The notes under the pieces were generated by a model. That model saw only the letters and a program-made list of their open reading frames with translations. It was not told the DNA's origin and did not search any database. From Planctomycetota bacterium (GTDB lineage: Bacteria > Planctomycetota > Phycisphaerae > UBA1845 > Fen-1342), in assembly GCA_030616465.1 (NCBI GenBank), contig JAUWXH010000178.1, positions 1 through 5,454 on the forward strand: a DNA stretch of 5,454 nucleotides. Reading direction: 5' to 3'. How positions within the stretch are numbered: position 1 is the first letter of the stretch; each line of letters opens with the position of its first letter. Positions 1 through 5,454 of this stretch are shown piece by piece. Both the position numbers and the translations under genes were made by a program.

Positions 1-904
1 GCACCAACCACGGTAACGCCTTTCTGCTGCTCGTGAACATCGTTGCCGCGTCGTACTCGATGAGACGCTCGCCATAGAGGGCCATTCGCCATCCTGCTCG
101 GAGTGCTGCTTCGTCGAGCAGCTCGTTCAGCAGAGCTCTTAGCTGAGCGCGGCCCGCTGCTTGGCAACGCTGTTGTTTCCCCTTGGGCTCGTCGTCAATG
201 GTCATTTCGGAAATGATCTCTTCGCTGCCCTTGACCGCGAGTTCCGCAATAGCCAGAGCACTCAGGTGGGCTATCAGGAAAGGGGCCGTTTCGTCTACCC
301 GGCGGGAAACTCCGAGCAGATCTCTCAGAGTTTCAACGGCCTCGTGGTCATTGCCACTTCGGTGACGATGCAGCACCGCCAGGAAGCACAAACGCGCGAG
401 GTCTTTCTGTCCTCCCAAATCGGGCAGCGTGAAGTTCAGAACCGGGGTGGTCAGACGTACGCCCCAGTCCGCGGCGGGTCTGGCACGTGCCTCCCGAACG
501 AGCCGCAACGCTTCGACGTTTGCCGCCACCAGTCGGGCAACTTCGGCCGGGTATTCACCGACCAGCGCAGGATCACGGGGAAACGTTGTCAACGAAACCG
601 GTGACTCCTTTGGGATGGTAATCGCAGCGGCTGCTTTCCGTAGCAACAATGCCGCGTTCTCGTCGTCGGGGATCGGCGGGAACTGGAAGTCCTCGATTGT
701 GACCGGCTGGCCGGCAGCGTGGTATTCGGCGATCTTGGCCTCCAGCCGGCGCTCGGCCTCCCAGCCCCACCACCAGCGCAGCGCGGCCAAAGCGAGAATC
801 AAGACGCCGGCGGCGAGCAGGATGCGCTTCAGCCACCAGTAGCGCGGCGGAATCGGCCGCGGCTGGTCGGAAGTCAGTTCGTCAGCGTGCTCGTCGGTGG
901 GCAT
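1..904 (-). CDS. Membrane-anchored protein of unknown function (C-terminus beyond window)
   Basis: Reading the minus strand from the ATG at 904-902 gives 301 codons without a stop, up to the left edge, so the 3' end is missing. In this GC-rich DNA an open frame of that length with sensible composition is strong evidence of a gene. The first ~26 residues are polar and proline-rich, then a single hydrophobic segment (about residues 27-42, ILLAAGVLILALAAL) is flanked by RYWWLKR and RWWWGWE. This fits one N-terminal membrane anchor. The rest is soluble and mostly helical: residues 50-95 hold the motif QFPPIPDDENAALLLRKAA, and 165-285 are Leu/Ala-rich helices of a repeat-like kind. An in-frame TAG lies 21 codons upstream with no other ATG between, which fixes the start; GGTGGA just before it is a poor ribosome binding site. 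I do not recognise a named domain. Its genomic neighbour is divergent (rhomboid) and gives no functional hint. Confidence 0.85.
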   Translation of the reverse strand, partial: MPTDEHADELTSDQPRPIPPRYWWLKRILLAAGVLILALAALRWWWGWEAERRLEAKIAEYHAAGQPVTIEDFQFPPIPDDENAALLLRKAAAAITIPKESPVSLTTFPRDPALVGEYPAEVARLVAANVEALRLVREARARPAADWGVRLTTPVLNFTLPDLGGQKDLARLCFLAVLHRHRSGNDHEAVETLRDLLGVSRRVDETAPFLIAHLSALAIAELAVKGSEEIISEMTIDDEPKGKQQRCQAAGRAQLRALLNELLDEAALRAGWRMALYGERLIEYDAATMFTSSRKALPWLV

Positions 905-988
905 GATTCCACCCGTGTTGTCCTGCTGGCGCGGCCCAGCAGCCTACCCACGTTAGTGCCCTTTCCGATCGAAGGGTTTCGCGTAGCC

Positions 989-1085
989 GTCATTCCGAGG
1001 GAACGCAGTGACCGAGGAATCTGGCCTCGGAATTCGAGGAGTCCACCGACGTCGTGGCCAGATCCCTCGCTGCGCTCGGGATGAC
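989..1085. repeat. Imperfect palindromic intergenic repeat (MITE/REP-like)
   Basis: The left arm (989-1026) begins GTCATTCCGAG and ends CGAGGAATCTGGCC. The right arm (1056-1085) begins GGCCAGATCCCTCG and ends CTCGGGATGAC. The reverse complement of the right arm matches the left arm apart from two substitutions and two short insertions in the left arm. A smaller palindrome (CCTCG/CGAGG, 1025-1039) sits at the inner end of the left arm. From general familiarity, arms of this type (frames reading HPERSEGS or PSAARDL) recur between genes in many environmental bacterial genomes. There is no transposase, so mobilisation in trans is only an inference. Confidence 0.75.
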
Positions 1086-1196
1086 AGGACAGACACCTCC
1101 CACGGCAGGGACCGAAACCCACGAACCGGAAGCAGCGTTAGCTGGCGCAGTGTACCCTGGACAGAATGGGCGGGGAAGGAATCGCGCGGCGCGGTG

Positions 1197-1220
1197 GGTG
1201 CGAGAAGGGATTCTCGCACC
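1197..1220. repeat. Perfect 10-bp hairpin
   Basis: GGTGCGAGAA and TTCTCGCACC are exact reverse complements separated by GGGA. The left arm could pair equally well with a second copy of TTCTCGCACC at 1234-1243, so two alternative stems are possible. There is no U-tract after it, so a classical intrinsic terminator is not supported. Confidence 0.7.
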
Positions 1221-1254
1221 AGCGGCCAGCCGATTCTCGCACCAGCGCTGGCAG
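1209..1254. repeat. Two-copy 23-bp direct tandem repeat
   Basis: GATTCTCGCACCAGCG occurs at 1209-1224 and again at 1232-1247, a period of 23 bases. The two units are identical over these 16 bases and diverge in the last seven. The second unit continues into the palindrome CCAGCGCTGG (1242-1251). It overlaps the right arm of the preceding hairpin and may be a small dispersed repeat cluster. Confidence 0.65.
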
Positions 1255-1288
1255 AAAGCGGCGGCGAAATGGGTTATGGTTAGTGCAC

Positions 1289-1312
1289 GGCGGCCGGATT
1301 CGGAGGGCCGCC
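1289..1312 (+). promoter_or_regulatory. GC-rich stem in the rhomboid leader
   Basis: GGCGGCC (1289-1295) and GGCCGCC (1306-1312) are exact complements around a 10-base loop. The stem ends four bases before the AGGAG ribosome binding site at 1317-1321. If transcription starts upstream it would fold in the 5' leader. A regulatory role is not shown; in DNA this GC-rich a 7-bp stem may be chance. Confidence 0.3.
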
Positions 1313-1327
1313 CGACAGGAGTAAGAC

Positions 1328-2239
1328 ATGGGCTGGCGTGACCGCCCCTACGCTCGGCAGGAACACGACGCTCACGGTCCGCGCCTCTCGAGGTACCGCG
1401 GCTCGGGTCTGTCCAGGCTGAGCGTCGCCACGACACTGATTGTCGTCAATGCCGTCGTCCACTTCCTGGTCTTCTACACCAACCCACGTATCGGCGGAAC
1501 GATCTTGGAGTTCGGCGTGATGCAGGCCAACGCGGTGCTGCACGGCCAAGTCTGGCGCCTGCTCACCGCTACTTACCTGCACAGTGGATTCAACCACATC
1601 CTCTTCAACATGCTCGGCCTGTATTTCTTCGGGCCGGCGCTGGAACGGGTGTGGGGAGCGCGGCAGTTCTTCGTCGTGTATACGGCGGGCGGCATCGCCG
1701 GCAACATCCTGCTCACGCTGGCCGGCTTGGTCGGTTTCATCAACCCGGACGTGCCCGCCCTCGGCGCGTCCGGCAGCGTGCTGGCCATGCTCGGGGCCTG
1801 CGCGGTGCTGTTTCCCAACGCCCAGGTCTACGTCTACTTCCTCTTCCCGATCCGGATTCGGACGTTCGTGGCGATCTACGGGATCTGGTTTCTGTACAAC
1901 GTCTGGCAGAAAGGCGCCAACTACGGCGGGGACTTGTGTCACCTCGGCGGGCTGGCCGTCGGGCTGTGGTGGGCGTACTCGGGGGGCATTTCGCTCTCGG
2001 GCCGACACCGCACCGCCGTGGACCCGTCGTCGCTCCTGGGCAAGCTGACCTCGCGCTCCGCACGCACCCCGTCCGGACGAGGTCTTGGCGCCGGCACCCA
2101 ATGGGACGAAACGGAGCAGCAGCAGCCGGATGAGCAAGAGGTTAACCGCATCTTGAGGAAGGTGCACGAACAGGGTCTGGACAGCCTCACGTCCGAAGAA
2201 AAAAAGACGCTGATCGACGCGAGCCGACGCCGACGATGA
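1328..2239 (+). CDS. Rhomboid-family intramembrane serine protease
   Basis: The 303-residue product is a polytopic membrane protein with about six helices (roughly residues 31-51, 87-103, 112-137, 146-165, 178-192 and 200-218). The rhomboid signatures are complete: W76-R77 in the first loop, H85/H90/N94 in HSGFNHILFN, the catalytic serine S148 in GASG (146-149), and the catalytic histidine H205 in CHLGG. Rhomboids cleave transmembrane segments of other membrane proteins using this Ser-His dyad; the substrate here cannot be told. After the last helix comes a polar linker (about 221-268), then a conserved-looking helical tail (VNRILRKVHEQGLDSLTSEE and a basic end, 272-303). Such a tail occurs in many bacterial rhomboids, probably in the cytoplasm. 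The start is supported by AGGAG at 1317-1321, six bases before the ATG. The gene is monocistronic as seen here and converges with the downstream phosphatase gene. All catalytic residues are present, so it is predicted active. Confidence 0.95.
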   Translation: MGWRDRPYARQEHDAHGPRLSRYRGSGLSRLSVATTLIVVNAVVHFLVFYTNPRIGGTILEFGVMQANAVLHGQVWRLLTATYLHSGFNHILFNMLGLYFFGPALERVWGARQFFVVYTAGGIAGNILLTLAGLVGFINPDVPALGASGSVLAMLGACAVLFPNAQVYVYFLFPIRIRTFVAIYGIWFLYNVWQKGANYGGDLCHLGGLAVGLWWAYSGGISLSGRHRTAVDPSSLLGKLTSRSARTPSGRGLGAGTQWDETEQQQPDEQEVNRILRKVHEQGLDSLTSEEKKTLIDASRRRR

Positions 2240-2258
2240 GCGCGCTTCCCCGGCGTCG
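2225..2258. terminator. Possible bidirectional terminator between convergent genes
   Basis: CGACGCCG (2225-2232) and CGGCGTCG (2251-2258) form a perfect 8-bp inverted repeat with an 18-base loop. It spans the rhomboid stop codon and lies just beyond the end of the phosphatase gene. The position suits shared termination for two genes only 20 bases apart, but the loop is long and neither side has a T-tract. Confidence 0.3.
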
Positions 2259-2259
2259 C

Positions 2260-4389
2260 CTAACCCCCTACGACCTTGATGACGATCAGCGTGACGTCGT
2301 CTTCCTGGGGCGATTCCTGCCGGAACGTGCTTAACGCCGCCGTGATCGCGCCGCTGATGTCTTGGGCGGAGCGGTCGGCGTTTTGGTGAATGACCTCGCG
2401 CAGGGCGTCTTTGCCGAAGAACTCGCCGCGCGGGTTGCGGGCCTCCCAGATGCCGTCGGTGCCGATGACGATGATCTGCCCTTGCTCGAGCACGAGTGGC
2501 CCGGACTCCGTGTAGCGCCAGGACGGCTCAATGCCCAGCGGAATCCCCCCGCCGACCAACTCGCTGAACGAATCGGTGCGTGGGTCGTAAATGATGGCCG
2601 GGTCGTGGCCGGCGCTGGCCCAGCGGGCAGTTCGCGCGCGCGTGTCGATCATCATGTAGCAAAGGGTCATGAAACGCCCGCCGGCCATGTCCGGGGCCAG
2701 GCACTTGTTGATCCCGTTCATCAAGTCGGCCAAGCTGGCCGGCTGGGTCGCCCGGCTGCGCAGCACCGCCCGAGCCGTGGCCATCAACATGGCGGCGGCA
2801 ATCCCGTGGCCGGTTACGTCGCCGACGGCAATCCCCAGCAGATGCGGGCCCAATTCGGACAGGTCCACGAAGTCGTAATAATCGCCGCCGGTTTCGTCGC
2901 AGTAGATGCTCGTACCGGCCACGTCGAGGCCTTCGATCCGCGGGGGCTCGGCGGGCAGCAGGTTTTGCTGCACCTCCATGGCCAAGGCCAGCGACTGCTT
3001 GAGCTTCAGGCGGTCCTGTAGTTGCGGGACCATGGTGTTGAAGTGGCCGGCCAGTTGCCCGAGCTCGTCGCGCGTGGTAATGCGGGCCCGGGCGTCGAAT
3101 TCACCGTGGGCGATGCGGTCGGCGGTCGCGGCCAGCTCGCGCACCGGGCGGGTGACCGAGCGCGAGCCGACCAGGGCGGTCAACAACACCACCAGGATCA
3201 CCAGGGCGGCCACCACGCCGGCGGCGCGCAACTGCATCCACGTTCGCCGCAGGACGTTCTGCTCGGCAGCCACGGCCTGGGCGACGACCTCCTGATAGGG
3301 GATAATGAGGACAAGGTAGGTGCCGCGATCATCCACGGCCCCATAGACCCACAGAGACGCGCGCCCCAGGTAGGGCATCTCGCAAGTGCCGGAACGGCCC
3401 GAATTCAGGTCGGCAATCAAGCGCCCCATCTGCTCGCGGTCGGCGGAGTCCAGGTACTCGGCGTCGAAGCGGGCATTCCAGCGTTCGCCCTTGAGGTGAT
3501 ACCCCGGCCGGGCGACGACCTCGAGCACGCGTTGCTCGTCCCGATCCCGCAGAGCCACGAGCATGGAGCGCGCGTCGTCCGACCAGATGGGCGGGGGCTT
3601 CATGCGCTCGACGACGTCCGCAACGGTCACGTCCAGCCCGGTCACGCCGGCGAACGAGCCGTCCGGCCAACGCACCGGCATGCTGATCGTCAGGATCAAC
3701 TGCTCCGAGGAAGCGTCGAAGTACGGGCCGATCCAACTGAGACGACCGTGCTGGCGGGCAGACGTGTACCAGTCGCGCTGGCGCGGATCGTACTCGCGGG
3801 GATAGCCGCCGTGCCCCGGAAAGGACGTATGCACACCACTGCCCAGACTGGTGAACTGCCAATAGATCAGCTCGGGGTGCGCTTCGTACAGGAAGCGGTA
3901 CTCGGCCGCCATGCCCGCCAGGCAGGCCAGCTCGGCGGCGACGGTCTCACGCGCGACCCCGGGCGCCAGCACGATCACTTGCTCGTCGTAAGTAACCGGG
4001 ATCGGCACGCCGCGCCCGCCCTCGACAAACCGGTAATGCTTGTCCGAAGACGTCAGTCCCGGGGGCGGATCGGTGCCGCGGTCGTAGTCCCCGGCCCAGA
4101 AGAAGCGTTCGGCGGCAGGCGGGGGCCGGGCCAGCCGCTTCTCAACCGCGCGCGCCTGTGCACGCAGGGTGTGTTCCAACGCCGCCCGCTGCTGACGCGC
4201 CAAAGCCGCCTGATTGCGGATCAACTGTTGAAGCTGCTCACCGGTCCGTTGGGACAACGACTCACGGGCGTTCCGCGCCAGATCCTCGCCGAGCGTCCAC
4301 ATCCCGTGCCGATCGAGCACCGCGACGAAAACCAGCGGCACCAGGGCGATGGCCAACAGCAGGGCAAGGAGTTTCCAGCGAATGCTCAT
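2260..4389 (-). CDS. Membrane sensor serine phosphatase: Cache-HAMP-SpoIIE (PP2C)
   Basis: I start at the ATG at 4389-4387 (MSIRWKLL, 709 residues) because the hydrophobic signal-anchor follows at once; a frame start at 4461 would add 24 arginine-rich residues with no better ribosome binding site. Order of parts: membrane helix 6-25; an amphipathic helix and large extracytoplasmic region (~26-386) with the Cache-type motif YDPRQRDWYTSA (200-211) and GPYFDAS (221-227); second membrane helix 389-408; HAMP linker 409-463 with P415 and DELGQLAGHFNTM (441-453); connector MEVQQNLLPAEPP typical of RsbU-like proteins; and PP2C/SpoIIE domain to the end. Metal-binding acidic residues are present: D503 in GGD, D524 in GDVTGHG, D645 in TDG and D697/D698 in EDD. 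The family dephosphorylates phosphoserine on anti-anti-sigma (STAS) partners, so a ligand sensed outside the membrane probably drives partner switching. No STAS or anti-sigma gene lies in the window; ligand and target are unknown. Confidence 0.93.
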   Translation of the reverse strand: MSIRWKLLALLLAIALVPLVFVAVLDRHGMWTLGEDLARNARESLSQRTGEQLQQLIRNQAALARQQRAALEHTLRAQARAVEKRLARPPPAAERFFWAGDYDRGTDPPPGLTSSDKHYRFVEGGRGVPIPVTYDEQVIVLAPGVARETVAAELACLAGMAAEYRFLYEAHPELIYWQFTSLGSGVHTSFPGHGGYPREYDPRQRDWYTSARQHGRLSWIGPYFDASSEQLILTISMPVRWPDGSFAGVTGLDVTVADVVERMKPPPIWSDDARSMLVALRDRDEQRVLEVVARPGYHLKGERWNARFDAEYLDSADREQMGRLIADLNSGRSGTCEMPYLGRASLWVYGAVDDRGTYLVLIIPYQEVVAQAVAAEQNVLRRTWMQLRAAGVVAALVILVVLLTALVGSRSVTRPVRELAATADRIAHGEFDARARITTRDELGQLAGHFNTMVPQLQDRLKLKQSLALAMEVQQNLLPAEPPRIEGLDVAGTSIYCDETGGDYYDFVDLSELGPHLLGIAVGDVTGHGIAAAMLMATARAVLRSRATQPASLADLMNGINKCLAPDMAGGRFMTLCYMMIDTRARTARWASAGHDPAIIYDPRTDSFSELVGGGIPLGIEPSWRYTESGPLVLEQGQIIVIGTDGIWEARNPRGEFFGKDALREVIHQNADRSAQDISGAITAALSTFRQESPQEDDVTLIVIKVVGG

Positions 4390-4754
4390 GGTCTTTGGCC
4401 CAGCCGCCGCACGGCATCCCGGTCTTGCCGAGAGCCGCGCTTCGCCCCGGCATGAGAGCATATCTTCGCCGGCATGTCCACCGGCTGCGCCGGCACGTGC
4501 ACGACCTTACTCGTGGAGGCCCCGCGCTCGACCCGGGTGTCAACGATCAGTTGACGGCCGCCGCGTTAGAGAGGGAGGTGGCGCGTTCACCCGGTGCTGG
4601 GGGTACCATAAGAAGTGCCGAGACGGTGGTTACGAGTGTAGCGGCGCGCGGGCTGCCGCCGCTCCCGGATCGCTCTCGGCCGATAACCGCCGAAGCACCG
4701 GACCGCCGCTGAATGCCTGCGCGGCCGCACGCGAACTGACAAGGAGAAACAGCC
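4390..4754. other. Divergent intergenic region (phosphatase / adenosyltransferase)
   Basis: This 365-base stretch separates two divergent genes and presumably carries both promoters. I find no convincing sigma-70 pair; TTGACG (4551-4556) lacks a matching -10. Two small stems are visible: CCGGC/GCCGG (4481-4493, three-base loop) and AGCGGCG/CGCCGCT (4640-4646 with 4657-4663). I looked for an adenosylcobalamin riboswitch because of the downstream gene, and saw no B12-box-like core. Open frames here are short or extend into the phosphatase gene on the opposite strand, so no gene is called. Confidence 0.55.
4741..4746 (+). promoter_or_regulatory. Ribosome binding site of the adenosyltransferase gene
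   Basis: AAGGAG lies eight bases before the GTG at 4755. It decides the start: no ATG in this frame sits near it, and the protein begins with the family's usual short lead-in to the KVYTRTGDDG motif. Confidence 0.8.
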
Positions 4755-5318
4755 GTGCCGAGAATCAGGAAGGTCTATACTCGCACCGGCGACGACGGCA
4801 CGACGGGCTTGGGTAGCGGGCAGCGTGCGGCCAAAAGCTCCCCGCGCATCGAGGCCTACGGCACCGTCGATGAACTCAATGCCCAAATCGGCGTCGTGCT
4901 GGCGGCCGGGCCGGTGCGGGACTTGCTCGACCCTTTGCAGCGCATCCAGAACGAGCTGCTCCAGGTGGGTGCCGAGCTCTCGGTGCCCGAAGCCGACCAG
5001 ACCCAAAAGCCGGGGCCGCGGATCAAAGCCCAACACGTCGCCGCGCTCGAACAACTGATGGATAAACTCAGCGAACAGCTCAAGCCGTTGGGGAACTTTA
5101 TCCTGCCCGGCGGCACGCCGGCAGCCGCCCAGTTGCACGTCGCTCGCACGATCTGCCGACGCGCCGAGCGCAGGGTGGTCGCGTTGGCGGAAACGGAACC
5201 GGTCGGGCCGCACGTGGTATCCTATTTGAACCGACTATCGGACGCCCTGTTTGTCATGGCCCGTTTTCAAAACAAGACGAGCGGCACGTCCGAGCCGCTC
5301 TGGGAGGCTCCCGCCTAG
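4755..5318 (+). CDS. pduO: ATP:cob(I)alamin adenosyltransferase, PduO type
   Basis: This 187-residue protein, a usual length for the family, transfers the 5'-deoxyadenosyl group of ATP to cob(I)alamin to give adenosylcobalamin, in the cytoplasm and normally as a trimer. The N-terminal ATP-binding motif is VYTRTGDDGTTGL (7-19), followed by R31 and YGTVDELNA (35-43). FILPGGT is at 115-121. The helix RTICRRAERR (131-140) supplies R131, R135, E138 and R139, and N159, R160 and D163 follow in YLNRLSDALFVMAR; their spacing matches the active-site residues of the human MMAB enzyme. Translation starts at GTG. No cobalamin synthesis, transport or B12-dependent enzyme gene is adjacent in the window, so it may serve salvage or a distant mutase, reductase or diol dehydratase. 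PduO-type is distinct from the CobA/CobO-type; the symbol here marks the family and not a propanediol operon. Confidence 0.96.
   Translation: MPRIRKVYTRTGDDGTTGLGSGQRAAKSSPRIEAYGTVDELNAQIGVVLAAGPVRDLLDPLQRIQNELLQVGAELSVPEADQTQKPGPRIKAQHVAALEQLMDKLSEQLKPLGNFILPGGTPAAAQLHVARTICRRAERRVVALAETEPVGPHVVSYLNRLSDALFVMARFQNKTSGTSEPLWEAPA
5279..5300 (+). other. GC-rich hairpin at the 3' end of the adenosyltransferase gene
   Basis: GAGCGGC (5279-5285) and GCCGCTC (5294-5300) are exact complements around eight bases, within the last codons. GGGAG/CTCCC (5302-5312) and the 12-base palindrome ATCAAGCTTGAT (5325-5336, followed by TTGTT) come right after. These could slow or end transcription, but none is a clear intrinsic terminator. 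Confidence 0.25.
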
Positions 5319-5361
5319 TCCCTGATCAAGCTTGATTTGTTCGCCTGATTTCAAAAAGCAC

Positions 5362-5389
5362 TCGAAATGCCTGTGTTTTTGCGTATAAG
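5362..5389 (+). promoter_or_regulatory. Candidate promoter inside the inverted-repeat leader
   Basis: TATAAG (5384-5389) matches five of six bases of a sigma-70 -10 element. TCGAAA (5362-5367), 16 bases upstream, matches four of six of a -35 element and lies within the left outer arm. RNA starting around 5396 would lack the left arm. The match is modest and not tested. Confidence 0.3.
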
Positions 5390-5420
5390 GAGTATCCACA
5401 AAAACACGACACCCATACGC

Positions 5421-5427
5421 AAGGAGG
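5421..5427 (+). promoter_or_regulatory. Strong ribosome binding site of the last gene
   Basis: AAGGAGG is a near-perfect Shine-Dalgarno sequence, eight bases before the GTG at 5436. Its last three bases fall in the right outer arm of the inverted repeat and its first base in the inner ATACGCA arm. Confidence 0.6.
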
Positions 5428-5435
5428 CATTTCGA

Positions 5436-5454
5436 GTGAGCGCCAGTAGAACCC
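5436..5454 (+). CDS. Start of an unidentified gene, cut by the right edge
   Basis: Only the first six codons are visible (MSASRT, from a GTG start). The call rests on the strong Shine-Dalgarno at the right distance and on the structured leader. The product cannot be named; a transposase is a reasonable guess from the leader's inverted repeats and differing base composition, but nothing in the coding part shows it. Confidence 0.45.

Larger units (their letters stand above)
905..1327. other. Divergent intergenic region rich in inverted repeats
   Basis: This 423-base stretch separates the left minus-strand gene from the rhomboid gene and should hold both promoters. It contains the palindromic repeat at 989-1085, the hairpin and tandem repeat at 1197-1254, and a GC-rich stem at 1289-1312. 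Bases 1086-1196 show nothing I can assign. All open frames here are short, overlap each other on both strands and owe their length to the repeats, so I call no gene. A sequence such as TATGGT (1275-1280) could be a -10 element for the rhomboid gene, but no -35 element sits at a good distance. Confidence 0.6.
5359..5438 (+). repeat. Nested inverted-repeat leader covering the next gene's start
   Basis: The outer arms CACTCGAAATGCCT (5359-5372) and AGGCATTTCGAGTG (5425-5438) are a perfect 14-bp inverted repeat. Inside it TGCGTAT (5380-5386) pairs with ATACGCA (5415-5421), which would extend the same stem after an internal loop. As an alternative, GTGTTTTTG (5373-5381) pairs with CAAAAACAC (5399-5407). 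The right outer arm includes the last three bases of the Shine-Dalgarno sequence and the GTG start of the next gene. A transcript that contains both arms should therefore hide the start. The base composition is more AT-rich than the flanking genes, which suggests a foreign element such as an insertion-sequence end. Confidence 0.75.

Noticed and set aside
161..842. Plus-strand frames at 161-604 and 429-842
   Set aside because: Both are shadows of the 301-codon minus-strand gene; their composition is atypical and they overlap each other.
1209..1254. CRISPR-like repeat
   Set aside because: There are only two units, directly adjacent with seven-base differing segments, and no spacers or cas genes.
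874..1436. Several short frames on both strands across the intergenic repeats
   Set aside because: They arise from the repeat arms (for example HPERSEGS and PSAARDL peptides) and conflict with one another; none has a ribosome binding site and coherent sequence.
1280..2167. A 295-codon open frame on the minus strand
   Set aside because: It is antisense to the rhomboid gene, whose catalytic residues and membrane helices fix the true strand and frame.
3022..4455. A 477-codon open frame on the plus strand
   Set aside because: It lies antisense to the Cache-HAMP-PP2C gene, whose motifs are unmistakable. The product is rich in Gly, Arg, His and Gln with no domain or membrane pattern, as expected of an antisense frame in GC-rich DNA.
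4390..4461. Upstream start for the phosphatase at 4461
   Set aside because: It would put 24 arginine-rich residues before the signal-anchor without a better ribosome binding site, so the ATG at 4389 is more likely.
4390..4754. Adenosylcobalamin riboswitch upstream of the adenosyltransferase gene
   Set aside because: I could not find the B12 box or the conserved core, and the G-rich segments there do not fit the consensus.

Overview
The window is GC-rich chromosomal DNA of bacterial type. The gene set, a rhomboid protease with a short basic C-terminal helical tail, a Cache-HAMP-PP2C phosphatase and an isolated PduO-type adenosyltransferase, would fit an environmental bacterium such as a Planctomycetota member. 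So would the inverted intergenic repeat, a type I recall from such genomes. That assignment is an inference from general familiarity; there is no rRNA or marker gene here to confirm it.

Layout: (i) bases 1-904, minus strand: the N-terminal 301 codons of a membrane-anchored protein of unknown function that runs off the left edge. (ii) 905-1327: a 423-base intergenic stretch between two divergent genes, holding a ~97-bp imperfect palindromic repeat (989-1085), a perfect hairpin plus 23-bp tandem repeat (1197-1254), and the rhomboid leader. (iii) 1328-2239, plus strand: rhomboid-family intramembrane serine protease with its catalytic Ser/His pair intact. (iv) 2260-4389, minus strand and convergent with the rhomboid gene: a 709-residue membrane sensor phosphatase (Cache, HAMP, SpoIIE/PP2C). 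(v) 4390-4754: divergent intergenic region. (vi) 4755-5318, plus strand: ATP:cob(I)alamin adenosyltransferase with a GTG start and a strong ribosome binding site. (vii) 5319-5454: a nested inverted-repeat leader followed by a strong ribosome binding site and the first codons of another gene cut by the right edge.

The genes do not form one operon. They alternate in strand and have no obvious shared pathway: one is regulated or intramembrane proteolysis, one is probably the output arm of a partner-switching signalling route, and one makes adenosylcobalamin. The most unusual structure is at the right end. There a perfect 14-bp inverted repeat pairs the start codon and part of the Shine-Dalgarno sequence of the last gene with a segment about 65 bases upstream. 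This looks like a translational lock of the kind known from some insertion sequences. I do not see a clearly new multi-gene system in the window.
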